From Warburgia ugandensis (lineage: Eukaryota; Streptophyta; Magnoliopsida; Canellales; Canellaceae): DNA of 64,000 bases. The notes under the pieces are model-generated. The model did no database searches, was not told the DNA's origin, and saw only the letters and a list, made by a program, of their open reading frames with translations. Below, in pieces: positions 11,979 through 22,560 of this stretch (positions within the stretch are counted from its first letter, which is position 1; each line of letters starts with the position of its first letter). The DNA is taken from positions 18,389,103 to 18,453,102 of the forward strand of contig CP141131.1 in assembly GCA_035236585.1 (NCBI GenBank), read 5' to 3'. The position numbers and the translations under genes were made by a program.

Positions 11979-12161
11979 TCATTCCAATAGTCCTTGCCAT
12001 TTCACCAAGTATTCAGTCTTAGGGGGAACTCCTCTTCGTCTCTTTATCCTGTCATTGATGATATACTCTACTTTCTTGTCAAAGGACGAAGTCATCAGTG
12101 GTGGTGCTCGATTGCTAATTCCATGTGATGAGTCCTCCTTGTCTTCATGATAGGGTTTCAA
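11979..12161 (-). pseudogene. Integrase C-terminal chromodomain fragment
   Basis: The frame contains RGVPPKTEYLVKWQGLLE, the conserved EYLVKW-G core of retrotransposon chromodomains, downstream of the integrase. In chromoviruses this domain guides integration by binding histone marks. The segment between 12161 and the integrase core is out of frame and the C-terminal half is interrupted. This supports the chromovirus assignment; function is lost. Confidence 0.85.
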
Positions 12162-12233
12162 GATGCTTGCATGGAAGACATGGTGGATCTTGAGGGACGG
12201 TGAGAGTTGAACTTGGTAGGAAACCTTACCGAC

Positions 12234-13094
12234 TTATTTGATTATGGGATAGGGTCCCTCGTACCTCCTTATCAGTCCCTTATGCTTTCCTCGTAATGCC
12301 TTGAACTGTTGAGGAGGTAGCTTGATCATAACAAGATCTCCCTCCTTGTACTCCATTAGCCGTCTCTTTTTATCAACATGTTTCTTCATTCTTCTAGCAG
12401 CCTTATGTAAATAGGAGGTGGCTAAGTCAGCTTTTTCATGCCAATTCTTGGCAAATAGATAGGCTACAGGGCTCTTTCCTTCATAGCTTGCTCCCATTGT
12501 TAGTGGCGTTAAAGGTTGCTGTCTTGTGGCCAACTCAAAAGGGCTATGGCCAGTTGACTCACTTCTTTGTAAGTCGTAACAAAATTGGGTCATATCTAAT
12601 AGTTTTACCCAATCCTTTTGATTTGCACTTACAAAGTGTCGAAGGTACTCTTCCAGTAATGTGTTGGTGCATTCTGTTTGCCCATCTATTGGTGGATGAA
12701 AACTGCTGGAGAAGCAAAGGTCTGTTCCTAAGAGTTTAAACATCTCCATCCAAAACTTCCCTGTAAATCGAGGATCCTCATCGCTTATGATCGTCTTAGG
12801 AACTCCCCAATATTTTACTACGTTCTTGAGGACCAATCGGGCAGCTTCATCGACAGTGCAGTCCATTGGGGCAACAATGAAGGTTGTATACTTGGAGAAG
12901 CGGTCTACCACCACTAGGATAGACCCCATATCTTCCACTTTTGGTAGGGCTGAGATGAAGTCCATTGAGATACTCTCCCATGGCCTCTCAGGTATGGGTA
13001 ATGGCTCAACTAACCCTCTTAGGTTCTGATGTTCCACCTTGTCTTGCTGGCATATTAGACAAGTTTTTACATATTCATCCACATCGTCTGACAT
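12234..13094 (-). pseudogene. Gypsy integrase core and C-terminal region
   Basis: 286 codons are open. From the N-terminus: YVKTCLICQQDK (the CC half of the HHCC zinc site), SMDFISALP (first Asp of the DDE triad), TIISDEDPRFTGKFW (second Asp) and FHPPIDGQTECTNTLLEEY (Glu in QTE), then GDLVMIKLPP and a KALRGKHKGLIRRYEGPYPI GPF/Y-like module near the end. The enzyme inserts element cDNA into host DNA. The triad is intact, making this the best-preserved part of the element. The HH half of the zinc site is cut off by two stops at 13095-13103. The first Met is only the first in-frame codon after those stops, not a true start. Confidence 0.93.
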
Positions 13095-13100
13095 TCAGGG

Positions 13101-13397
13101 TCAAAAGTATCTAGTTTCCAATAAGGCAAGGGTTGGTCTCTGACTTGGATGGCCTGCCCATTGGGTGTCATGGCATTCCCTTATTAGTTCCTTCCGCAAG
13201 GTTCCCCATCTTGGCATATATAGGCGATTTCCCTTGGTGTATAAAAGTCTCTCCTCTTGCCAGAATTTTCGTGTCTTTCCATCCTCAATAGCTTGGACAA
13301 TTCCTCTTGCTACATCATCCTTGTCAAGTCCTTCCCGTATACGGCCAGGCAGCATCTCCTTTAGTTTGCTTATTGTTGCCAAGTGATCCCTCTTCAA
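13101..13397 (-). pseudogene. RNase H-integrase linker and HH half of the integrase zinc site
   Basis: The frame reads LYMPRWGTLRKELIRECHDT then QWAGHPSQRPTLALLETRYF. The two His (H-D-T-Q-W-A-G-H) are the HH of the HHCC zinc-binding domain, whose CC half follows at 13050-13060 after two TGA stops. Those stops are consistent with single G:C-to-A:T changes. This piece lies between RNase H and the integrase core in the expected order. Confidence 0.87.
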
Positions 13398-13526
13398 TGT
13401 GGCAAGCTCGGTTTTTCGACTTAGTGCATGAGCAACTTAATTGATCCTACCAGGCTTGTACTCCAAAACCATATCAAACTCAGCCAAGAAGTCTTGCCAT
13501 CGAGCCTGCTTTGCACTTAACTTCTT

Positions 13527-13781
13527 CTAAGTTTGAAAGTAGCTGGTGGCAACATTATCTGTTTTAACTACTAATCGTAATCCGAGCAGATAGTGCCTCC
13601 ATGTTCTTAAGCAATGGACCACTGCCAACATCTCCTTCTCCTGGACCGTATACTTTCTCTCTGCCTCATTCAGCTTCAAGCTCTCATAGGCAATAGGGTG
13701 GCCTTCTTGTTCCAAGACTCCTCCAATTGCAAAATCAGAGGCATTGGTGTGTACTTCAAAGGGTTTGGTGTGATCTGCCAA
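13527..13781 (-). pseudogene. Gypsy RNase H domain, catalytic Asp changed to Asn
   Basis: KPFEVHTNASDFAIGGVLEQ begins the domain, then HPIAYESLKLNEAERKYTVQ, KEMLAVVHCLRTWRHYL and VVKTDNVAT. Family members have Asp where HTNAS has Asn; that Asp is the first metal-binding catalytic residue. The E of the EKEMLA block and the D of KTDN are present. The segment 13398-13526 is out of frame, so the domain is truncated at its C-terminal side. Its role would be removing RNA from RNA-DNA hybrids. Confidence 0.9.
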
Positions 13782-13838
13782 CCTGAGGACTGGTTCTTCT
13801 GCTACTACCTCTTTGAGTTCTTCAAAGGACTCTTGGCA

Positions 13839-14552
13839 TTATTCAGTCCACTGCCAAGGGTTATTCTTCTTTAGTAAATTTGTTAGTGGAGCAGCCCGTT
13901 GGGAGTATCCAGCTATGAACCTCCAATAATAGTTGACAAGGCCCAAAAAGCTACGCAACTCAGTGACTTTGGTGGGTACTTCCCATTCTGCTATAACTTG
14001 AACCTTGGCCTTATCCATCCAGATACGTGCTCCTCCAATCCAATGTCCGAGAAATGAAACCTCTTGTAGGGCAAAGGAACATTTTTCTCTCTTGACATAG
14101 AGAGAGTTTTCTCTCAATACTCGGAATACAGCTCGTAGGGGGTCTAAGTGTTCCTCCAACATCTGACTGTAGACCACAATATCATCTAAGTAGACTACTA
14201 CGAACTGATCTAAGCAAGGATGAAAGATCTTGTTCATCAAGGTGCAAAAGGTGGCTGGGGCATTGGTCAAGCCAAAGGGCATGACTAAAAACTCATAAGC
14301 ACCATACCTAGTGACACAAGTAGTCTTGGGCTCATCTCCCTCAGCAATACGTACTTACTAGTACCCCAATCTCAAATTGAGTTTGCTGAAGTACCTAGCC
14401 TCTGCCAACTGATCAAATAGGTCAGTAATTAGAGGAATTGGATACTTGTTCTTGATGGTTACCTTATTGAGTGCCCTATAGTCAATGCACATCCTGAGAC
14501 TCTCATCATGCTTCTTCTGGAACATAACCGAGGCTTCATAAGGGATTTTCAA
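13839..14552 (-). pseudogene. Gypsy reverse transcriptase, broken by two stops, motif A Asp lost
   Basis: Two open pieces are separated at 14283-14357 by stop codons. The upstream piece (14552-14358) holds [20 protein letters not shown] and [10 protein letters not shown]; the family has Asp at the N in SKLN, which is catalytic motif A. The downstream piece (14282-13839) has [30 protein letters not shown] (YLDD catalytic box intact), FLGHWIG and [15 protein letters not shown] (thumb and connection). The order is normal. Loss of one catalytic Asp plus the stops abolishes activity. Confidence 0.93.
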
Positions 14553-14849
14553 TGGTCAAATGAAACCAGCATCTAATAACTCTCTTAGTTGCTTTCGTAG
14601 CTCCTCCAGTTCTGGTGGAGACATTCTATAAGGGGCCAATGCTAGGGACTTTGCTCCGGGCTCCAACTCAATTTGATGATCAACTTTCCTTCTTGGTGGC
14701 AATCTATTGGGTAGCTCGAGTGGCATCTCGTCCTTAAACTCGTTAAGGACCTCCTCAACCTCTTGTAGCTAACACATATTACCTTCATTTCTTTCTTCGG
14801 CTAGAGTGGTCAAAAACATTTCTTCTCCTTTCTTTAGACTTTTTATTAG

Positions 14850-15635
14850 CTACATAGCTGATAGGAGTTTCTCTTGTTTCTTGCCATCCTTCAGCACCGG
14901 GACCATGCATGATGCCTTCTCATCGTGGAAGTTTAGTACTCCAAGGTATGGCATTGGAATGGCCTTTGATGAGCAAAGGAAGTCCATTCCAAGGATGACC
15001 TTAAAGTCATCCATAGGTACTGCAGTCAAATTGATAGTACATTCCCACTCTCCAACCTTAATTAGTAGGCCTTTGGCAATTTCAAGCACCGCTTTAGCCT
15101 CGGAGTTCACTGCCTTTATCCTACTGGTATCTCTCTCCAATTTGAGGTTTAGCATTCTAGCTTCTCCCTCTAAAATGAAGTTGTGAGTGGCTCCAGTATT
15201 AATCATGGCTCGTGTGCCATTTCCGTTGAGGCACACGTCCACATACATTAAGTCTTTTGCTGTTGGTGCAGCAAGTTTAGCCCTCAAGTTCTGTTTCTTT
15301 ATGACGTTGAGGAGTCTAAGAGCCCCCATCATAGACTCCTCTTGAGAGGTCTCACTGTCAACCAATAATGCATTGAGGGTATTCTTCTTTGGGCATTCAA
15401 AGGCCCTATGGTCCCCATCACATATAAAGCAACCAGAGCGGTGAGGGACAAACTTACCTTTAGCTTTAAGGTCATAACTGGCCTTCTTGTTTTCCTCCTT
15501 GTGATTTTTAGATTTGTCTCCTCCGCCTTTGCTATGGTTAGATTTGCCTTTCTTGTCCCTACTCATGCCTTCTGCCTTCTTAGTGAACTCCACTAGTTTC
15601 TCTGCTGTCGAGAGTGCAGTAGCTAGGTCTTGCAC
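14850..15635 (-). pseudogene. Gag zinc knuckle and aspartic protease
   Basis: Open for 261 codons after a TAA stop. It has a Lys-rich linker, the CCHC zinc knuckle CFICDGDHRAFEC (C-x2-C-x3-H-x4-C, a spacing often seen in plant chromoviruses), and the protease region AMINTGATHNFI followed by VILGMDFLCSSKAIPMPY. The protease active-site triad is D-T-G in functional relatives; here it is N-T-G, so the protease could not cleave the polyprotein. Translation here would begin inside the former polyprotein, so the first codon is arbitrary. Confidence 0.9.
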
Positions 15636-15649
15636 TCCTCTTCTTTATA

Positions 15650-16502
15650 ACTCTTGCTCTGCCCAAGGTTACAATCCATCCATGAAGAAGAACAATTTGT
15701 CCTTCTCTGCCATCTCCGAGATGTTTAACAGCAATGCTGCGAATTGGTTCATCTATTCTCGAATTGACCCAATATGCTTCAGACGCTTTAAATTCTTCCG
15801 AGCCAAGTACTCCGCATTCTCTGGGAAGAATTGGGTCTTGATTTCTTTCTTAAAATCTTCTTAGGTGGTTATTGCACATCAGCCTTCCACCACGTCATTG
15901 TACTTCCGTCTCCACCACTGCATTGCATCATCAACGAGATACATGGTGGCAGTGTCTACCTTTAAGGATTCTTCTGTAATCTTAGTGGCTTTGAAATATT
16001 GTTTCATTTGGCACAAGAAGTTCTCCAAGTCTTTAGCATCCCGAGTTCCTTTGTAGCTTGTAGGTTCAGGGATTTTGATCTTAGGGGTTAACTCCTTTGG
16101 TCCAAGCCCTCCCCCACTAGCCACAGCCTTTTCCAAAAGGGCCAACCAAATCTTGATATCATCTAGCTCAACCATCTCATCATGTAGGCCAGCTACCTCT
16201 CCCTCCATGGTCTCAAGACAATCTGACATGTTTTCCACCTTTTCCGTGGTCTTGGAATCCATAACCTTGACCACTTGGAAGGTGCTTCGCATGTCGTCTT
16301 GAAGACTATGTAAAGCGTCCACATATGCACTAGATTTGTTCAAGCAATTAGCTAGAGTTTGCTCGAACTTTTCGAATCTTTCTTCCAACGTAGTGAGGCG
16401 AGCATCCAAAGCCAATTCTTTTGATGGATCTCTGGCCTTCTCCCTCCTCGACTTGTGTTGGCCCTCAACAGGGACATTGCTCACTCCTGACTCACTTGCC
16501 AT
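15650..16502 (-). pseudogene. Gag (capsid/nucleocapsid precursor), N-terminal region
   Basis: The likely gag start is the ATG at 16502 (MASESGVSNVPVEGQ), because in-frame codons upstream run through the primer binding site. A heptad-like segment near DARLTTLEERFEKFEQTL and the stretch ENFLCQMKQYFKATKI...YLVDDAMQWWRR match the retrotransposon gag capsid region. The frame is open to 15879, then meets a TGA and soon after a TAA, and a further TAA near 15645, before the zinc knuckle. Gag packages element RNA in cytoplasmic particles. Confidence 0.88.
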
Positions 16503-16585
16503 GATGGTTGGGTGATTTATTGAATTCTCCACAAGTAGTTCCCAACTTAAAGCATCACTCTGATACCAGTACTTGGTACTAACCC

Positions 16586-16597
16586 GCTCTGATACCA
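16586..16597 (-). promoter_or_regulatory. Primer binding site for initiator tRNA-Met
   Basis: The minus strand reads TGGTATCAGAGC three bases inside the 5' LTR, complementary to the 3' end of plant initiator tRNA-Met. A near copy (TGGTATCAGAGT) lies about 29 bases further in, at 16557-16568, suggesting a small local duplication. Confidence 0.93.
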
Positions 16598-16599
16598 AT

Positions 16600-17050
16600 T
16601 GTCATGGGGTTACACTTTCACCTATGTTAACTCATGCGGCACTTGTGCACCACTCCTCAATTAGACACAAGTCAGCCTTTCTACCCTCACTTGCTTGGGC
16701 TACACTCACTCACCGTTAGGAGCAATGAGAGAATTCAAGAAAGAACCAAGGGACTAGCTTGAAGGGAACTTGTATTATAACTTGAATGTATACACTTGGA
16801 TGATCCAATTGAGAGTCTCTCCCCACTTTTATAGGCTTGGGGAGGTACAAGCAATGGTCTAGATTATACACAAGTGTCATTCATCCAACGAAGTTGGATT
16901 AGTCTACATAGTTCTAAACTTCTCTGCCATCCTCTTGAACCAAGAATATTCTAGAGGACTTCTAGAGATGCCTAATCTAGAACTTGGACTTGGGCTATGC
17001 CACAATGTCACGGGCTTGTTGGGTGCGCAATGAAATTGGGCCTCGTGACA
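16600..17050 (-). repeat. 5' LTR of the gypsy element
   Basis: Starts TGTCATGGGGTTACAC and ends GGCCTCGTGACA on the plus strand; same length as the 3' LTR, with no indels. It carries the U3 promoter for the minus-strand element. Confidence 0.95.
16826..16835 (-). promoter_or_regulatory. TATA box in the 5' LTR
   Basis: The minus strand reads CCTATAAAAG, a canonical TATA element correctly oriented to transcribe toward gag. It is conserved in the other LTR at 11651-11660. Confidence 0.7.
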
Positions 17051-17830
17051 ATAGGCTGAGGTCTCCGAATGTCAAGCTCAAATAAAAAAGACTTTATCCA
17101 TATTACCTCAGCTGTTGCATTAGCAAATGCTCTATATTTGGATTTAGAGAACAACCTAGCAATTGTTAATTACTTTTTCAGTAACAGGAACTGCAATTAT
17201 CTCCTAACTCCTCCAGTGGATTTATGATCATCAACAGAGCCAGCCTAGTTCATGTCTGAGTAAACTCGTGGTTGAAATGATCTGGACTCAAAGAGAAGTA
17301 GACCATGTGGTATTGAACCCTTGAGTTAGTGTATGATAGTTTCACTACTTGCTTCTTTAGTGGGCTGGTGCGTATACTGACAGATTCTACTTCTTGCATA
17401 GGCTATGTCTAGGCGGTTTAAAGTAACATATTGCACCACTCTAACAATGCTTCTGTGCTTTTGAGGATCAAAGAGAGCTTTGCCACTTGGTTTTGGATAG
17501 CTTGATAGCAGAAGGCATGGGCGTCATTAATTAGTGACTTTACTTCAAGTATGTTTGAGTGAGCAATTAGATCAAAATATATTTTCAAGTGATAATATGA
17601 TATCTTGAGGGACATGGGAAATCATCAAGACCCAAAAGATAATGTAGCTCACATAGATCTTTGAGTGCAAAGTACTATTGCAAACCAATGATAAAGCAAT
17701 GAAAAGCAGACTCACTATTGCTCATGAGTATGATATCGTTAATATATACTAATAGGAAAAGAATGATGCCAAGATGCACATAAATCAAAACGAAGGGAGC
17801 TGACTGGGCACTAAGCTTGGCAAATTGCAA
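17051..17830 (-). pseudogene. Ty1/copia RT and RNase H relic, upstream half of the interrupted element
   Basis: The minus strand carries decayed copia pol. Near 17729-17746 the catalytic YVDD box reads Y-I-N-D, followed across frameshifts by LHYLLGLDD-like sequence, YTN.RVQYH, a HELGWLC-like segment and ANATAEVIWIKSFLFELDI at 17130-17051. The last block leads directly into LWSDN at 11424 on the far side of the gypsy insertion. There are many stops. It is older than the gypsy insertion it hosts. Confidence 0.82.
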
Positions 17831-17844
17831 GGTGACCAAACTGG

Positions 17845-18150
17845 TTATAAAGCTAACATTCTATTAGCGTGCCTTTTATTTGAATTGAAACAGTAGTTCT
17901 GGTAGCCACCTTCTGAAGTGTTGAAATTGTTCTTACAACAGTCACATGAAGAAGAGGAGTGACAAGCAATGTCTGCCAATGGAGCCATGGATAATGGAGT
18001 AGAATTTTTGGCAAATCTTATCTCATGGCTTATTATATAGCTTTGAGGATCAGAGAAAGAAATCATTATAATTAGAATTGAGATTCTTACAAATAGTAGC
18101 ATTAAATTCTTTTTTAGGAATTGGTCGACCAGCAACAAGAATATTAGCAA
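17845..18150 (-). pseudogene. Unassigned minus-strand frame, possible copia remnant
   Basis: A 101-codon frame with a Ser/Cys/Asn-rich stretch (SSSSCDCCKNNFN). It borders the copia relic and runs in the same direction, so it may belong to it, but I recognise no domain. Confidence 0.3.
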
Positions 18151-18240
18151 TCATCTTCACTCTAAGGAGCTAAGTAGATATAGATATATCCCCTTTCTTC
18201 ATGTTGTGAAGTTGCATGTACAATTACAGTATTTTAGTAT

Positions 18241-20340
18241 CTCGAAGAATCTGGTATCACTCAAGAATACACCAAGCTCCGTGTGATACCACAGGTTTTC
18301 TAAACCTTTTTTCAATACATATAATAATAGAAATAATTTGTTTTATAAAATAAGTAGGATCCCTAAAAATTCAAGGCTCATAATTTACATAAATAATGCA
18401 GCATTCAAAAGAAATACCAAAAGAAAACCCCGAGGGTCATACAACATTGAAAATCATGAACTGTAAACAAAATCGAAACTAACTCTTAAAGGAATTAGGT
18501 GGAGGAGAACTAGGTAGGGGAAAAAGTTATAAAGAGGAACTGTGGGAGGAGTGGAAGAAAGTTTTTAAAAGTTTAGAGTTTTAGAGTTTGGGCCGTCTTT
18601 TGCTTTCTTATTCTTTTACTATTTCATCTCTTGCTTTCTAGTTTCCTTTTACACACACATATACTTTCCTCACGTCCCTCTCTTGCTTTCATCACCACCT
18701 TCCTCTTCCCATCGTTCTTCATCTCTACCTTCCTTGTCTCTCAATGCACCCAGTCTTTCTCTCATTCTTTTCTTTTCTCTCTTACTCGCACCCTCTGCCT
18801 AACCTCTACACAAGGCAGACATCCCCTCTATTCCCTGTTCTAAACCCGATGCTTGGACCAAAGGCATCGTCTTCCTCTTCCCCTAGTACTTTACCACACC
18901 AGACGCCTATACAGATTACCCCCTGGTCAGTAGGCGTCATCTTTTCCCTAGCTTCCTTTGCTCCAGAAGCCGGCTCCATAGTCTCCCAGCAACTCCCATC
19001 TTCCAAGCCCAGTCATAGACGCCTACACAAATCACCCCCTGGTCGGTAAGCGTCATCTTTTCCCTGTCTTCCTCTACTCTAGAAGCTGGCTCTGTAGTCT
19101 CCCAGCAACACCCATCTTCCAAGCCCAGTCACCCTTTTTCCATCTTTTCCCGCATCACACTCTCTACCTATCACAGCACCAGATGCCTCCAATTTCATCT
19201 TCTCAACCCGATCGACATCGTTTCCCCCAATCATTGGTGCGATAGTCTGCTCCTTCTTAGCCGAGCTTGAGTTCCCCACCTCTGCATCACTGGCTATCCA
19301 ACTCCCAAATTTTCTTTGGCACATCTTTCCAGCACCAGACAATGCTCAGCACCAGCCAGCACAAGTCGACGTCTTCCCAGGTTTCTGTGGCGTCTCCACT
19401 CTTTCCCCTATTCTTAGCCAAACGATGCCCCATTTCTCCACCATGCTAGACAACCAGCACCATCATCTCCTCCAGAATCGTTCTCCAGCACAAATTGGCA
19501 ACGCCATGCCCATCTTCTCCGGCAATCTTCTCCAGCAAACCTTTTCTCCCCTATTTTATGTTTTATGGGAAATTTAGGGAAATTTTCCTTTTTAGCCTTA
19601 GTAGAATATTTCAAATTAGTCATGTTACTATCACTATTCGTGTTTTATGTTCTTTCCATTTTGGTTATTCTCTTTCTATGTTATTCTGTAATTAATCCAG
19701 GAACTATTTTATCTGTTCCTGTTTAACCAAATCAAGGGTTCTGGTTTAACCATGGAAAATCTCTTATTTCTTGTCTGGTTTAATTTAAATTTTTAATTAA
19801 TTTTTAGAACTTGTTTTTAGGATAGTTTTCTGTTTAATTGTTATTCCTTATCTTCAAATTGAGTTCTGAAAACAGATCTAAACCATTAATTCTTAAATTC
19901 CTTAATTAGATTAAATCTCTAAAAATTTGAAGAATCTGACAAATTCATCTGTCAGATCATTAATCCAGGACATGTTGAATATATTCATGGAGTTTGATCA
20001 AAGTTTGTGATACCAGAAGTGAAGAATTGGACAGCACTTAAGATAGGGAATTAGATTTTTCTTAATTTTTTCTACTTTTAGTTTTAGTTAAGGTTTTTTT
20101 TTTTTTTTTTTTTCTGTTCTTTCTGAAATTAGACCTGGAATTTCACTTTTAAATTGAAGATGAAGTCTGATTTCTTTCTGTTAATTTTTTTCAATTAATT
20201 TTAATTTTTTAATAATTAAATTTTATTAAAAACTCCAAATTCTTAAAGCACATCCCTATGGGATCGACCCATGCTTACATTAGCTATACTACAATAGCCC
20301 GTACTCTTGCAAAGAATATCAATATTCACTGATACATACT
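18241..20340. other. Probable LTR-retrotransposon leader/LTR remnant, non-coding
   Basis: 18600-19550 is C/T-rich and proline-coding in several frames without conserved residues. 19700-20240 is T-rich with a poly(T) run at 20098-20115. Near 20250 comes CACATCCCTATGGGATCGAC followed by a short segment with TAGCTATACTACAATAG. That last motif resembles sequence near the 5' ends of large Tat/Athila-type gypsy elements. No LTR pair or coding domain was found, so the assignment is tentative. Confidence 0.4.
18901..19132. repeat. Tandem duplication, period 116 bp
   Basis: Copy 1 begins AGACGCCTATACAGATTACC at 18901 and copy 2 AGACGCCTACACAAATCACC at 19017. Both continue with CCCTGGTC, GGCGTCATC or AGCGTCATC, TTTTCCCT, CCAGAAGC- or CTAGAAGC-like sequence and end CATCTTCCAAGCCCAGTCA. 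The copies differ by scattered substitutions. Confidence 0.88.
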
Positions 20341-22039
20341 AAGCAAAGGAGTTATTTGTGTTTACATCAAGATCTTAAAAAACATGAGAAGTAATCATAT
20401 GCAGATGATCATGGTGCTTTGTGAGTATTATCAGTACAAAGTCAAACCTTTAACAGAGAGATCTGGGTGCAATTGACATAAGCTTGAGAATCAAGATTAT
20501 CATAGATGATAATAGTCTAGTTTATGTAGTGTCTAGCTAATGTGAGAAGGTTCTTAAAAGATTTAGCTATCCATACTTTATAGAAACTATCAATATGTGT
20601 GGTACAAATCTTAATAGTCATGATACACGTACAGACTTTTAAGCAGGAGAAGAAATCCACCCCCTTCCTTTTTCATACATGATTATTTTTTTATACATAT
20701 AAGTTGTACATCATGTTTTTCACACAAGAAATAGGTAACACATTAAAAATAAATGCATTTGAATGATACTTACTACTTGTTTTGGGCCTTTGAAAAATTA
20801 ATAAAAATAGATGATCACTTCTTTAAGATGATAAAAACATAGGCTAAAAGCATCTAATGAATATGAAATTTAATCTCTAACATATCTAAGCCATTTTAAA
20901 CATGATGAATGACTTAGATCTATGAACAAAGTTTCATCATGAATGAAAAATGAGGCATGAAATTCTTGTCAAGCTGAAGAGCCTGTACACGGCCGTCCGT
21001 GGCTCATCTTAATAAGCACTACTCTTATCTGTGGGAGTCTAGATGATAGCATGGCCTCTTACTAGAAGCATGCGAGATGATCCAAATCATTAATCTCTTT
21101 GGGGCTCATCTTTAGTAGGCGGTGCTGTAAATTCAGCAAGAGTGGTAATAAAATGATTAATAAAAAAGATAAAAAGAAAGTGTAGTCACTAGGATCACCC
21201 AAAGATGGGATCTTTATAGCATTGAACCTGGGCTTGAACTTGCACTTTGAGCCGTCCAGGACTCTATATCTTCACCTGCTCACGCAACTGTATCTGCTTG
21301 TCCTTACTGGAGACCATGAAGGCAAGGTGAAGCAGTAGTCGTCCTATCCTCCATATTCCCTATTATCTAATCATAGGGTTGACCGCAATGGCAATATGGG
21401 CGAAAGGTGTACTTGCAGAGGACCTGAGTCATATTGTCGGGCTGTTAGCAGTGATTACGCACAAGACCTAGGCTCGAAGAAGACACCAAACTGGTGGAAG
21501 TCTAGCAGGCAGCATAGGTGAGCATCCTTGTAAAAATCTAATTCATTGCTAGCATAATCACTTTCCCGCTATCAATCATTGTGGGACTCTTGCCATTAAG
21601 AAAAAAACACTGTCGGACTCTTTTCCTACGTACAATAACACTTTGCCCATATGGGATCCGAGGGCTTACTGCTATAAAAAGAATCCCAACTCTGATCATT
21701 TTGTTTCTTGGATAGTGACATTGATTCTTACTGTGAATCACTTACTATTCATTTGCACATGCATATGATACCTTCGACCGCTTGTCTTCCCACTTTATGC
21801 TACATTGTTCTCTTCTGCTATTTCGCTTTGCAAAATCGATCAATAGCCAATCAGAAACTTAAAAAATGAGAACTTTCGATGTGGAGATACCTGGCCTTCA
21901 TATTTTTGCAAATATTTCGTTTTTTGCTCTCTCATGTGCATAAGAGACCAAGTTATGCATTTTTAGTATTCCCATCCGTCAGGGCTTACATTTCATACAA
22001 TGATATGAAACAACATTAAGACACAAGCTCCTGTCTCTT
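20341..22039. other. Intergenic DNA, nothing recognised
   Basis: No open frame with a known motif, and no matched terminal repeats. 21538-21741 (-) is a short frame of no recognised family. Confidence 0.4.
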
Positions 22040-22560
22040 CAACTCAGAACATTCGACCAGACTATTAACATAAAAAAACAAGCAGAAGCTAACGGCTCGG
22101 TAAGAATCGGCCTACTGATCCTTAGTCAGAAATGAGCTTAACTTGTACCATGAGAAACATAGTGACGAATATAGTGGAAGTCCACTTCAAGGGTTTGGTT
22201 CGCACATAAAATATCAGGATTCATTGTGAGATAAGTTGCATAATAAAATGGAAGCAAATGAAAATGCACACCATGCTCATAAAGAAAAGAACACAGCCAA
22301 ATTAACCAGCCACGCATTGCCAATCGAGCAGTAGTCGGAAGAGGAATGTGCAGTGGTACTTAGCTTGTGCATCGACAGACCAGGAAATGAAGCTGTGAGC
22401 AAAACTGGAATATCCACTAGTAATGCATCGTCAATACAGCCAGCACAGTCTGCATTGGTGAAAACATGAAGCTGAGAGAATGAAACAACCCATAAAACAT
22501 GGGTTGCTCTAAAGACTGAATAATCGACTTGATAGCTTGCCAGTGATCAAATTTAGCTTA
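22040..22560 (-). pseudogene. Ty1/copia RNase H relic
   Basis: The minus strand gives, across frameshifts, DHWQAIKSIIQSL-like sequence, then WLIWLCSFLYEHGVHFHLLP and YATYLTMNPDI...LEVDFHYIRHYVSHGT. These are the end of the copia RT/RNase H region (AEIIWL..LL.ELG, a Thr-Tyr-Leu-Thr-Met-Asn-Pro block, E.DFH.IR). It is short, broken and without LTRs. Confidence 0.75.

Larger units (their letters stand above)
11425..17050 (-). mobile_element. Complete but inactive Ty3/gypsy chromovirus-type retrotransposon, 5626 bp
   Basis: Two 451-bp LTRs (11425-11875 and 16600-17050) begin TGTCA and end TGACA. Between them, in minus-strand order from 16600, lie an initiator-tRNA-Met primer site, gag, protease, reverse transcriptase, RNase H, integrase, a chromodomain and a polypurine tract. 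By hand alignment the LTRs differ at about 25 of 451 positions (about 94.5 % identity), 21 of these being transitions. Small size, short LTRs, iMet primer and chromodomain fit the Reina-like group of plant chromoviruses, but clade placement needs a tree. It sits inside a Ty1/copia relic with ATAG on both flanks (11421-11424, 17051-17054). Multiple stops make it non-autonomous. Confidence 0.95.

Noticed and set aside
12488..13874. Plus-strand frames within the gypsy element
   Set aside because: Shadows of the minus-strand integrase and reverse transcriptase.
18631..19695. Overlapping Pro/Ser-rich frames on both strands
   Set aside because: Low-complexity C/T-rich DNA with a tandem doublet; no conserved residues, no splice continuity.
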